Both the position numbers and the translations under genes were made by a program. The notes beneath the pieces were generated by a model. That model worked only from the letters and a program-made list of their open reading frames with translations, ran no database searches and was not told the DNA's origin. Below, one piece after another: positions 50,363 through 59,373 of a stretch of DNA of 59,422 nt (the stretch's first letter is position 1; every line of letters begins with the position of its first letter). This DNA is from Pirellulaceae bacterium (lineage in GTDB: Bacteria; Planctomycetota; Planctomycetia; Pirellulales; Pirellulaceae), in assembly GCA_016784735.1 (NCBI GenBank), contig JADHUC010000016.1:1-59422 (forward strand). The letters are read 5' to 3'.

Positions 50363-52543
50363 TTATTGAATCACACGGGCTTCGATCTTCGCGATCTCGC
50401 GGTTGGCGAACTCGTCCGTTAAGAACCAGTTCTGATAGAGTCGTTCTAGCTGGCCCATAGGGGTGTTGACCTGTGCCCTTGTCAACGTGCGTTTCACACC
50501 CTTCGGCCTTTGGTCGTCGCGGATCTCCGGGCGGACGCGATCGGCGGGTGGCGCGTAGGATGGGAGGATGACCAAGGCCGGCAGGGTTTCCGCGGGTTGC
50601 AGATGACGCCATAGGAAGGCCTGCATTCTGTCCTCGGCCGGTACGGCCTCGTTGACGATTTCCCGGTCCCCAACTGTCGCACTGCCGATGACGGTGAGGT
50701 TGACCGGCAATTCCGTCTCCTCAAGGGTGGTTTGTAGCGCTAATCCCACCTCCTGTTTACCGGCGGGCAGCGTGGCGCCGCCCGATGTGAACCCCTCGGG
50801 CAAGTCTTTGAAGCTCAGCTTGATCGGCCCGTTGTATCCGTCCTTGCGAATCGCAAAGACCTTCACCGATGTGCCCGCCTTGCTGCGCATGACCATCTTG
50901 GTAGAGGCCAGTCGTAACTCGAAGTCGGGCTGCGGTTGGCTGATCCGCAGCCGATAGGCATACTCCTTGCCTGCGTGTCGCCTCGTGTCGCCAAGGCAAA
51001 TGTAGTATTTTCCGTCGGCGGGCAGCGTCGCCATGAGGTAAGAATCGGCGTGGTCGGTGTTGAACCCCGATGCTGCGTCGTAGTGATCGTCGTTCAACGC
51101 GATGATCTTGCCATCCGGGCCGGTGACTTTGACGAAGGAATCGAACGGGGAGCCGAGTCGGCGCGCGTGCACTTCCGCGACGATTATCTCACCGGCTTTG
51201 CCGTCCACCTCGAATACGTCCCAATCACCCACGTGATCAGCACGCCCGTTGACGATGATGGGAAGATTCACCTTTTGCGCGTTGGACGGCTCGTCGTTGG
51301 ATTCCGTGTCCAGGCACTCGGGCAGCGTATCCAACGCAAACGGCACGTAGTTGGAGACGAGGTTCCCGTTGGTGGCGGCGATCAGATGGTGTCCCGGTTT
51401 TGCGTCTTGGGGGGGCGGCGCCAGCGTGGTCTTTTCCAGATTCCAGCCGTTCACCTCGATCGTGGCCGGCTCGCCTACACGCCCGCCCAGCGGGAAGATG
51501 CTGGTCACAAACGGCGACTCGGCAACGGTGAGCCGATACGTAAAACTCTCGCGACCGCGAAACAGCGCTTCGTTGATGGTGACCACATACTCGCCGTCCT
51601 CGGGGACCTCGAAATAGAGCACCGGATCCGGGTGGAAACGGAAATCGTCGTTGTACGCTAACTCCTTACCGCCCGAGTCGTAAACCCTCAGCACGGCTTG
51701 AAACCAACCGGGAACGCCGTCGGCGACGTAGGGGATCAACTGCTGAGCTTTCGCGGTGATGACCAGACGCTGCCCCTTGCTCGCCTGAAAACGATACCGG
51801 TCCACCCAACCCGCGGCGAGTTGGCCGTTCATCGTGCACGGCACGGTGATGCTCATTTCTACTTCTTCAGGCGTCCTTCTGACCTGGGCCTGAGACTCCT
51901 TCCCGAGCGTTGGTTTCACACAGGTTCTCATCGCCTTTCGGGCGACTTCGGGTACCTGGCCCACGTAAAACGGGAGCGCGTTGGAGATACCCTGCCCCTG
52001 TTTGGTGATCACTCTGATCTCTCGCCGGCCCGGTTTTGCGTCTGGGGCGATCGTGACCTCGGCAAAGACGAGTTCGCGGTGGGAGGGAACGGCCGGGTTG
52101 CGCTGGTCTTCGTTGAACACCCTCTGGATCCGGTCGATCAGGTTCTTCTTTGCCACTTCTTTCTCGGACAGCTCGGGACCGTCCGTTGCGGCCGGTTGTG
52201 GGCCGATGGGCGCGGGAAACTCGAACCAAGCCATCTTGGCGGTCATCACGTCGCCCAGCGTCGTTTCCTTCTTTCGCAAGTCGGCAATTTGCTGTCTGAG
52301 TGTGCCCATCTCCTGATTGTTCCAGGTCCGGTAGTGATCGACCAGCCGAACGGAAACCCCTTCTCCGGTCACAACCAGATTAGAAGAATTAAGGAGCCCT
52401 TGTCCACCAAGTCTAATCGGGAAGGTACTGCCTTGTTGGCCCCCGGCCGGATAGACGTAACCGATGTACTGTGCCCAGGCCGAAGATGCTGAGGCCAAAA
52501 GGACGACCAGTCCCAAAATCGGAAGCGTTTTGTATCTGCTCAT
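50363..52543 (-). CDS. Secreted PPC-domain protein
   Basis: 726 residues from ATG 52543, with GGAG 6 bases upstream. A TTG at 52561 would add 6 residues. Signal peptide LVVLLASASSAWAQ. YIGYVYPAGGQQGSTFPIRL is an IPT/TIG-like opening. Two PPC-type jelly rolls follow (FQASKGQRLVITAKAQQL / LYFEVPEDGEYVVTINEALF, and DVFEVDGKAGEIIVAEVHAR / YLMATLPADGKYYICLGDTR). A C-terminal beta-rich segment ends the protein. In planctomycetes this type usually accompanies DUF1501 and DUF1549/DUF1553 genes, as here. It probably binds polysaccharide or partner proteins outside the cytoplasm. Confidence 0.85.
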   Translation of the reverse strand: MSRYKTLPILGLVVLLASASSAWAQYIGYVYPAGGQQGSTFPIRLGGQGLLNSSNLVVTGEGVSVRLVDHYRTWNNQEMGTLRQQIADLRKKETTLGDVMTAKMAWFEFPAPIGPQPAATDGPELSEKEVAKKNLIDRIQRVFNEDQRNPAVPSHRELVFAEVTIAPDAKPGRREIRVITKQGQGISNALPFYVGQVPEVARKAMRTCVKPTLGKESQAQVRRTPEEVEMSITVPCTMNGQLAAGWVDRYRFQASKGQRLVITAKAQQLIPYVADGVPGWFQAVLRVYDSGGKELAYNDDFRFHPDPVLYFEVPEDGEYVVTINEALFRGRESFTYRLTVAESPFVTSIFPLGGRVGEPATIEVNGWNLEKTTLAPPPQDAKPGHHLIAATNGNLVSNYVPFALDTLPECLDTESNDEPSNAQKVNLPIIVNGRADHVGDWDVFEVDGKAGEIIVAEVHARRLGSPFDSFVKVTGPDGKIIALNDDHYDAASGFNTDHADSYLMATLPADGKYYICLGDTRRHAGKEYAYRLRISQPQPDFELRLASTKMVMRSKAGTSVKVFAIRKDGYNGPIKLSFKDLPEGFTSGGATLPAGKQEVGLALQTTLEETELPVNLTVIGSATVGDREIVNEAVPAEDRMQAFLWRHLQPAETLPALVILPSYAPPADRVRPEIRDDQRPKGVKRTLTRAQVNTPMGQLERLYQNWFLTDEFANREIAKIEARVIQ

Positions 52544-52609
52544 GAAGTGCTCCAATTTCAAACGCGAAGGTTGATGTATGCGAATACGGTCCGAGGTCGA
52601 GATTGATCA

Positions 52610-52664
52610 TAACCCGAAGCGTAAGCGAAGGCGTGACGCGTGCCCTCGCTTACGCTTCGGGTTA
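52610..52664. repeat. Palindromic repeat element, 23-bp arms
   Basis: TAACCCGAAGCGTAAGCG onward (52610-52632) pairs with 52642-52664 with one mismatch around a 9-base loop. It is in the 329-bp gap 52544-52872, which otherwise holds only the next palindrome. Confidence 0.75.
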
Positions 52665-52735
52665 CTATGAATTGTGTTAAACTCGACCGCGGGCCGTATA
52701 GCACGCGTCGATGTTTCCGTTTCCCGTGATCCTTC

Positions 52736-52864
52736 GTTGTGGGCGGGTCTCCCGACCCGTCCACTCCCCAGACCGAAGGTCTCCCGCATCGAATCAGGCC
52801 AATGTCGCCGGCACTTGAGACCTTCGGTCGCCCGAGTGGGGCGGTCGGGAGACCGCCCCACAAC
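52736..52864. repeat. Long palindromic repeat element, 48-bp arms
   Basis: The left arm 52736-52783 (starts GTTGTGGGCGGGTCTCCC) and right arm 52817-52864 (ends AGACCGCCCCACAAC) pair with about eight mismatches around a 33-base loop. The right arm ends 8 bases before the DUF1501 stop codon on the minus strand, so it may also act as a transcription or mRNA-end barrier. Confidence 0.75.
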
Positions 52865-52872
52865 GTTTATTC

Positions 52873-54294
52873 CTACATAATCTCTTCCAGCATCCCGGCC
52901 GACTTCATGCCTTCCTTTTCGGTATCCAAGACGTGGGCCTCAAACCCCAAGGGGTGCGGCAACTGGGCGGCGGCGTCGATGCCGGCCAACAGATAGAAGC
53001 TGCCCAGCAGGTCCGCCGGATAGACGGGCCTCTCCGCGACCCATGCGCCCGTTTCGTCCGAGGCGCCGACCACGTGGCCGCCCTTGAGTCCGCCGCCGGC
53101 GACCAGCACGCTGTTGACGTGGCCGTAGTGATGGCGACCGCCGTTCCAAGGCGGCTCCTGTGCGATCTTCGGCGTTCTGCCAAACTCGCCGGTACACCAA
53201 ACCAGGGTGCTATCCAGCAAGCCTTTATCGCTCAGATCCCCAAGCAGCGCTGCCAGTCCTTGGTCCAACTGGGGACATTGTCGATTCATCGTCGCGAAGT
53301 GGTTTCCGTGCGTATCCCACCCACCGGGGAAGCTGATGGTGATGTAGGGCACACCCGCCTCGACCATTCGCCGCGCCGCCAGGCACTCCTGCCCGAACGT
53401 ATGTCGCTTCCCGTCGGGCTTTAGCCCGTAGCGATTCCTGAGTTCCGTAGGTTCGTTGCCCAACTCGAATACTTCCCTCCCCTTGCCCAAGATCAGCCCG
53501 TAGGCTCTCTCCTTGGCCTCTTCGGCGGCAGCCATCTCCGGGACGTCCGCAAGGCCGTAGCCCATGATATTCGCCTTGTCGACCAAGTCCTTGCGGGCCC
53601 TTTGCCGGTTGTCGTTGATTCCCCGGTTGATGATCCCCTGCACCTCGAAGCGTTCCGCAGCCGGATCGCCGCCCGTGGCGAATGGCTTGTACGCGGGGCC
53701 CAGGAAGCCCTCCTCGGAAAACCGCCCGGCTGCCCGTAGCATCACGATGTACGGCGGAAGCAGCCCTTTGTACTCGTCTCTCTTGGACCAGGCGAATATA
53801 GCGCCCACACTGGGGTAGGCCAACCGCCCGCCGGCCTTGTGGCCGGTTTGCATCAGGTAGGCCGCCGTCTCATGGCCGAAGACGCCGTGAGTCATGCTGC
53901 GGATCAAGGAGAATTTGTCGGCCTGCTTGGCCAAGTTGGGGAACCAGTTGCAGAGTTGGATTCCATCCACGTTGGTGGGTTGGACTTTGGCATAGTCGCC
54001 CATGTAGTCCCAGCCCGATTTCGGCTTCGGATCCCAGGTATCGTTGTGCGACATGCCGCCCCACAAGAAGATCTGGATGACCGACTTGATCTTGCCCTTG
54101 CTCTTGGCCTTTTCGATGGCCGCCGCGTCTCGGGCCGCCTTCTGTTTGGCGAGTTCCTCCGGCGAGATTTTGACATGCTCCGCAGAGGCGCGGGAACTCA
54201 AACTGCCGGCCGCGACCACACTCGCCGCGCCCAAAGCGCCGCGTCGCAAGGCCTCGCGCCGGGTCACCTTGTCTGGATTGTGCTTCTTACTCAT
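52873..54294 (-). CDS. DUF1501 Tat-exported protein
   Basis: 473 residues. A Tat signal is present (TRREALRRGALGAASVVAAG). The DUF1501 domain runs from IQIFLWGGMSHNDTWDPKP through GHETAAYLMQTGHKAGGRLA, YITISFPGGWDTHGNHF and LVWCTGEFGRTPKI to VVGASDETGAWVAERP. This is a sulfatase/phosphatase-like alkaline-phosphatase-superfamily fold with likely metal-binding His and Asp, function unproven. AAGGAGAACGG lies about 9 bases before the ATG. It lies 91 bp downstream of the DUF1549/DUF1553 gene; this pairing is a planctomycete hallmark. Confidence 0.95.
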   Translation of the reverse strand: MSKKHNPDKVTRREALRRGALGAASVVAAGSLSSRASAEHVKISPEELAKQKAARDAAAIEKAKSKGKIKSVIQIFLWGGMSHNDTWDPKPKSGWDYMGDYAKVQPTNVDGIQLCNWFPNLAKQADKFSLIRSMTHGVFGHETAAYLMQTGHKAGGRLAYPSVGAIFAWSKRDEYKGLLPPYIVMLRAAGRFSEEGFLGPAYKPFATGGDPAAERFEVQGIINRGINDNRQRARKDLVDKANIMGYGLADVPEMAAAEEAKERAYGLILGKGREVFELGNEPTELRNRYGLKPDGKRHTFGQECLAARRMVEAGVPYITISFPGGWDTHGNHFATMNRQCPQLDQGLAALLGDLSDKGLLDSTLVWCTGEFGRTPKIAQEPPWNGGRHHYGHVNSVLVAGGGLKGGHVVGASDETGAWVAERPVYPADLLGSFYLLAGIDAAAQLPHPLGFEAHVLDTEKEGMKSAGMLEEIM

Positions 54295-54385
54295 GACTTC
54301 CGTTCTCCTTTTACTTACTACCCCGTTTGATTATCGTGCCAGGAAACCGACCATTTCACGTTATATCCCATCGCTTCGGCAACAA

Positions 54386-57300
54386 TCAATGTCGCAGAAG
54401 GAATTCAGGGCTATTGACTAGCGCCCAGGCAAGATCGATCCAGGCGCCCTCTGCGTTCGTCAGTCCTTTCTTGGCGTGTTCCTCTGCGACCTTTACGTCG
54501 CCTTCCGTCGGAAACCGAGAGAGGATTGTCAGGTAAAGCCTCTCGGCGACCTCATCCGGTGTGCCGCCTGCGCGGATCATCGCCAGCAGCTTCGGGCCGC
54601 TCTGAAGCTTGCTATTTAGTGTGGCCGAATTCAGCATGTGCAGCCACTGGGGCGAGGCAAGCTCGTTGACTCGCTCGGTTTCCATCCCGGTGGACCGCGC
54701 GGATCGTCCGAATAACGCCAGGAAGGAACTGGTGACGCTGGCGTCGGGCAGCCCCACCGCAGACATACTGTTGGGAATATAGGTGAAAGGCTCCGGAACA
54801 GCGCTGGTGTACAGGTCCGTACCGCCAGTGATTTCGTTCAGCGCGTCGATCAACACCTCGGCTTCCACTCGCCGCATCAGGTAGCTGGCGAAGTTGGCTG
54901 CCGCTTCCGCATTATCGGATTTCGCAATCGGAGAGAACTGGTACGCGGTGGAGGTGTAGATCAGCCGCTTCAGATGCTTCAGATCGTAGCCGCTTGAGAC
55001 CAACTCTTTCTCCAAGTAGGCCAAAAGCTCGGGGTTGCTGGGCGGGTTGTCGTCCCGAATGTCGTCCGCCTCGTCGATAATGCCGCGTCCCATCGCCCAC
55101 GCCCAAGTACGGTTGACGATGGCTTTGGCAAACCAGGGATTCTCCGGTCGAATCAGCCAATCGGCAAACGCCTCCCGCGGATCGCGGTCCGGCGGAATCG
55201 TTATGCTGGTGCCGTCCGGAAAGACGGCCGCCAGCGGCCCGTTTTCGCTCATCGGTTGGGCCAACGCTTGAGGAATCTTGTTGGTTTCGGTCACCGACTT
55301 GGTGACGTCGGGTATTCCCGGCGCGATGCTGCCTGGCACGGCGGTCGACTTGAGGGGATCCCAGAAGACGATCTCCTCTTTCCACTCGCTGGTGGGCTTG
55401 TAGCCGACCTGCGTGAAGAACACCGTCATGCCGGCCAGACGGTCTTCCGGCCAGGAGTGGGTGCGCGTACCCATCAACGCCAACGCCACCGATGCGGCGA
55501 TGCCCTCCGGAGTCTTGTCCTGGATGGCACGGTAGAAGTTGGTCGACCCAACTCGGAAATTGCTTCCACTGGAGGTGAGCAGTTCACGGGCGAACTGATC
55601 GTACGGCTTGTTCTGAGCAACGGATTCCCATATCCAGCGATGATAGGCCTGGGCCGCGTTGGGCCAGACTTTGACGGGGAATTCCGCCTTGACTCTCAGG
55701 ATATCACTCCATTTCATGGCCCAGTAATCGAAATGTGCCGACCGGTCCAGGAGACGGTCGATCAAGGCGATGCGTTTGTTCTGGTCCGGATCTTCGATGA
55801 ACGCTCTGGCCTCTTCGGCGGTAGGCAGCTTGCCCGTCAGGTCCAAGAAGGCGCGACGGATAAACACCGCGTCGGAGCAGAGGGTCGGTTCGATACCCAA
55901 CGACTTCAACTTCGTGAAGATAATCTGATCCAACCCGTTCCTGGGCTCCGCCCGCTCTGGACTCTCCATCAGGTTTGCCACCTGCCTGGCCGCGAACAGC
56001 CGGTAGAGCGCGGCCTTGGCCTTATTGGCCAGATCGCGTTTGTTGCCGGCGACTCCCCTGGCATCCTGCCACGCCTTCCGCGTTTTCTCTTGTTCCGCCT
56101 GCGCCGGAGTGGCTATGCCTTCGGCCTTCTGGGCTGCCTGTTCGTCCGCCATGTGTGACTCTTTGGCAGCGGCGATCCGCTTCTTGAGATTCGCCAAGCC
56201 GTCGTCGGCCGTTTTCTTCCTCGCTTCGGCTCTAGCCAGCGCCTGCGCGGCGCGGGTGGCCGCCACCGTCGCATTGTCCAGCGTCCTCTGCTTTGGATCC
56301 AGAGCTGCCTTGGCGTCATTGGCCACTCTGCGCTTGGCGGCCGCTTCCGCCGCGGTCTCTCGCATTACCGCATCGAGTTGGACGAGTTCCCCGGCCGCTT
56401 CCAGGGCCGCCTGGTATGCGGGGCTGGCGGCAGCAGCCACCTTGGCCTTGGCGTCCGCCAGGGCCTGATCGGCCGCTGTCTTCTGTGCCTGCGCTTCGGT
56501 CAGCTTCTGCGCTGTGGCCGTGGCCTGAGCCTGCGCCGCTTGCTCGCTCTGCTGCACTTTGGCCAGGGCGGCCTTGGCATCGTCGGCCGCTTTGCGTTTG
56601 GCAGCGGCTTCGTCTGCAGCCTTCTTCTTTTCCTCTGGAGATTTGGCAGCATCCTCGGCAATCGCCTTTGCCGCGGCCTCAGCGGCCTGGGCGGCCTGCT
56701 CGGCGGTTTGAGAAGCCGTGGCGGCCGCGGCCACTTGGTTCTTGGCGTTCGCCAGAGCCTCGTCCGCCGTCTTCTTCTGTGCCTGCGCTTCGGTCAGCTT
56801 CTGTGCGCCGGCCGCGACCTGAGCCTGTATTCGCCCCACGCTCTCCTGCGCTGGACCCAGCGCGGGCGCGGCATCTGCCACTGCTTTGCGCTTGGCGGCG
56901 GCTTGCGCCGCTGCCTGATTCTTCTCCGCTGCGATCTTCTCGAAATCGGCAGCCGCCTTCTCCGCTGCCGCCAAAGCCGTGGTGGCGCCGGCTATCTGTT
57001 TCTTGGCATTTGCCAAGCCAGCTTCGGCCACCTTCTTCTGCGCCGTGGCCTGGGCCAGCTTTCCTGTAGCGGCCCTGGCCGGAGCCTGTGCCGCTTGCTC
57101 GGCCTGCTCGGCTTTAGCCAGGGCGGCCTTGGCATCGTCGGCCGCCGCGCGCTTGGCAGCAGCGTCGGCTGCGGCCTGCTGTATCTGCTCCTGGGACTTG
57201 CCAGCACGTTCGGCCATTGTCTTGGCCTTGGCCTCCGCCGCCTGAGCAGCCTGCTCGGCTGACTGGGAAGGTGCCGTGGCCGCGGCCACCTGGTTCTTGG

Positions 57301-58558
57301 CGGCCGCCAAGGCATCGTCGGCTGCCTTCTTCTGCGCCGGAGCGTCGGCCAGATTCTTGGCGGCCGTGTTAACCTGGGCCTGTGCTTGCTGTTCCTTTTG
57401 TTGTGCCTGGGTCAAGGCGGTCTTAGCCGCGGTAGCTGCCGCGCGCTTGGCAGCAGCTTCGTCTGCTGCTTTCTTCTTTTCCTCCGGGGTCTTGGCGGCA
57501 TCCTCGGCAATCGCCTTTGCCGTGGCCTCCGCAGCCTGGGCCGCCTGCTCGGCAGCCTGGTGAGCGGTGTTGGCGGCGGCCACTTGGTTCTTGGCAGCCG
57601 CCAACGCATCGTCGGCTGCTTTCTTCTGCGCTGGGGCGCTGGCCAACTTCTGGGCGGCCGCGGTGGCTTGGGCCTGCGCTTGCTGCTGCTTTTGCTGCGC
57701 CTGAGTCAATGCGGTCTTGGCTGCATCGGCCGCCTTGCGTTGGGCGGCAGCGTCGGCTGCGGCCTGCTGCTTCTCCGCCTCGGTAACCACCGTGGCGTTG
57801 GCCTCCGCAGCCAATGCGGCCTGCTCGGCTGCCTGGTGAGCAGTCGTGGCAGCGGCGACCTGTTTCTGGGCAACGGCCAGAGCTTCATCGGCTACTTTTT
57901 TCTGCGCCTCGGCTTCGGCCAGCTTCTGAGGCGCCTCGTTGAGCTGGGCCTGCATTTTCTGCTCGCTTTGCCGTGCTTTCTCCAAGGCGCCCTTGGCATT
58001 GTCAGCCACTCTGCGCTTGGCGGTCGCTTGGGTCGTGGCCGTCTTGGCTTCGTTGGCCAGTCTGTTGGCCGCGGCGGCTGCGGTCCTCGCCTTGGACTCG
58101 GCCTCCTTGGCCACCGCCTCCGCCGCCTTGTAAGCTTCCTGCAGCGGTGCCGCGGCGGCTTTGGCCTCGGCCAATGCCTTGTCCAGCGGCGGCTTGGCGT
58201 TGGTCGCGTCGGTCAGGGCCTTGACGGCGGCGGGCACGGCGGCCTCGGCCTGCTGCAACTGTTGAACGCCCGGCTCGCCCGCCAAGTTCTTCGCAGTATC
58301 GGCCTTCTGTCGCGCCGCGTTGGCCGCTTTTCTCGCGGCGGCGTATGCCGCGTCGGCCTTTTTCATGGTGTCGAATAAGGGGCCGACCGCAGCCTCCGCC
58401 TCCTTCGCAGCCTTCTCGGCCGCATCGTAGGCGGCCTGCGCCTTGGCCTCCTCCGGGCTTGTCTCGGCCGCATCGTTCGCCGTAGCCTCCGCTCCGGCCG
58501 ATAACGAGCCTGACGATGCCAGCAAAAACAGGACAAGTGCAAACGCCTTTGTTTTCAT
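54386..58558 (-). CDS. DUF1549/DUF1553 protein with a giant N-terminal Ala-rich coiled coil
   Basis: 1390 residues from ATG 58558; a GTG lies just before it at 58561. Signal peptide FALVLFLLASSGSLSAGAEA. Residues ~25-850 are Ala/Lys/Glu/Gln-rich helical repeats of about 60-65 residues (AAAKRKAADDAKAALAKVQQ, AQKKTADEALANAKNQVAAA), a TolA-like coiled coil. Residues ~885-1100 are DUF1549 (FIRRAFLDLTGKLPTAEEAR, DYWAMKWSDILRVK) and ~1110-1370 DUF1553 (IVNRTWAWAMGRGIIDEADD, MRRVEAEVLIDALNEITGG, LYLTILSRFPTEGD). Usual family members lack this coiled coil and often have a cytochrome c domain instead. The protein probably spans a long distance in the envelope. The gene heads the DUF1501 cluster. Confidence 0.9.
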   Translation of the reverse strand: MKTKAFALVLFLLASSGSLSAGAEATANDAAETSPEEAKAQAAYDAAEKAAKEAEAAVGPLFDTMKKADAAYAAARKAANAARQKADTAKNLAGEPGVQQLQQAEAAVPAAVKALTDATNAKPPLDKALAEAKAAAAPLQEAYKAAEAVAKEAESKARTAAAAANRLANEAKTATTQATAKRRVADNAKGALEKARQSEQKMQAQLNEAPQKLAEAEAQKKVADEALAVAQKQVAAATTAHQAAEQAALAAEANATVVTEAEKQQAAADAAAQRKAADAAKTALTQAQQKQQQAQAQATAAAQKLASAPAQKKAADDALAAAKNQVAAANTAHQAAEQAAQAAEATAKAIAEDAAKTPEEKKKAADEAAAKRAAATAAKTALTQAQQKEQQAQAQVNTAAKNLADAPAQKKAADDALAAAKNQVAAATAPSQSAEQAAQAAEAKAKTMAERAGKSQEQIQQAAADAAAKRAAADDAKAALAKAEQAEQAAQAPARAATGKLAQATAQKKVAEAGLANAKKQIAGATTALAAAEKAAADFEKIAAEKNQAAAQAAAKRKAVADAAPALGPAQESVGRIQAQVAAGAQKLTEAQAQKKTADEALANAKNQVAAAATASQTAEQAAQAAEAAAKAIAEDAAKSPEEKKKAADEAAAKRKAADDAKAALAKVQQSEQAAQAQATATAQKLTEAQAQKTAADQALADAKAKVAAAASPAYQAALEAAGELVQLDAVMRETAAEAAAKRRVANDAKAALDPKQRTLDNATVAATRAAQALARAEARKKTADDGLANLKKRIAAAKESHMADEQAAQKAEGIATPAQAEQEKTRKAWQDARGVAGNKRDLANKAKAALYRLFAARQVANLMESPERAEPRNGLDQIIFTKLKSLGIEPTLCSDAVFIRRAFLDLTGKLPTAEEARAFIEDPDQNKRIALIDRLLDRSAHFDYWAMKWSDILRVKAEFPVKVWPNAAQAYHRWIWESVAQNKPYDQFARELLTSSGSNFRVGSTNFYRAIQDKTPEGIAASVALALMGTRTHSWPEDRLAGMTVFFTQVGYKPTSEWKEEIVFWDPLKSTAVPGSIAPGIPDVTKSVTETNKIPQALAQPMSENGPLAAVFPDGTSITIPPDRDPREAFADWLIRPENPWFAKAIVNRTWAWAMGRGIIDEADDIRDDNPPSNPELLAYLEKELVSSGYDLKHLKRLIYTSTAYQFSPIAKSDNAEAAANFASYLMRRVEAEVLIDALNEITGGTDLYTSAVPEPFTYIPNSMSAVGLPDASVTSSFLALFGRSARSTGMETERVNELASPQWLHMLNSATLNSKLQSGPKLLAMIRAGGTPDEVAERLYLTILSRFPTEGDVKVAEEHAKKGLTNAEGAWIDLAWALVNSPEFLLRH

Positions 58559-59016
58559 CACGAGTTACCTCAAACCTGGCTAGGGTTCACCGCGAATCTA
58601 TGATTGGCGGAGTGAACCGGGCAACGGGCAAATTACTTTCCAAAACGTCTTGTACATTCAACAGGCGTCCGCCCAACGCCGACGATGGCTTCGGGCAGGC
58701 GTCACATTATTTGAATCCCCGGCCTTTCGGCTCTGGTTGACCGTGGAATCTCTCGGAGTGGTGATACGGCATGGGCGAAAGGAATGGGCAATACCATGCC
58801 CTTCGCAGGCTAGACACATCGTCCCCCATCACACAATAATGCCAAGTTGCGCAGTCAATTGCAAGCGCCTTTTCCGTCAGGTGAAGGCGAAAACAGCAAG
58901 TCTCCACCCTTTCAGAGTGGGCACCACCCCGGCCAACCGTTACACTCTGAGGGCATGTGCCCCGCATCTTTCCAGAAATCCCAGAAACTGCAGGTGGACA
59001 CCGCGGGCAACCAAAG
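58559..59016. other. Gap without recognised genes
   Basis: Between the start of the DUF1549/DUF1553 gene and the kinase remnant I see no supported gene, palindrome pair or terminator. Any promoter for the minus-strand cluster would be here. Confidence 0.4.
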
Positions 59017-59373
59017 GACGTGAACCTGATCCGCAATGCAATCGACGCAATGTCCGAATTGCCGGCCTGCAAACGGATACTGAGCCTCGCAGCCGAGTGT
59101 ACAAAAGACGAAACCATCGAAATAGCCGTTGCGGACACCGGCAAGGGCCTCTCGCCGGACATCGCCGATAGGGTCTTTGAGGCCTTCTTTACGACCAAAG
59201 AAGAAGGGTTGGGCATCGGACTGGCGATCAGCCGTACCATTGTCGAAGCGCACGGCGGACGGTTGTGGACGGTTCCCAACCGGCCGCAAGGAGCCGTTTT
59301 CTGTTTCGCATTACCGCTGCTGAACGGAGAGGCAGAGGATGAACTGGCAGCCTACCGTGTTTCTCGTGGATGA
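59017..59373 (+). pseudogene. Truncated histidine kinase (ATPase domain only)
   Basis: The frame reads DVNLIRNAIDAM (N box), then VADTGKGLSPDIADRVFEAF (G1 and F boxes) and KEEGLGIGLAISRTIVEAHG (G2), ending FALPLLNGEAED and a short tail. There is no dimerisation or phospho-histidine domain and no convincing start, so the 5' part is lost. The homologous part begins about here. The 3' end overlaps the following regulator by 35 bp. It belongs to the FixL/NtrB-like type. It may be non-functional or act only as a phosphatase-like fragment. Confidence 0.7.

Noticed and set aside
55256..58378. Long plus-strand open frames (for example 55256-56158, 57386-58378)
   Set aside because: They are antisense to the Ala-rich coiled coil of the DUF1549/DUF1553 protein. 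Their Gly/Leu/Arg-rich translations come from codon bias.
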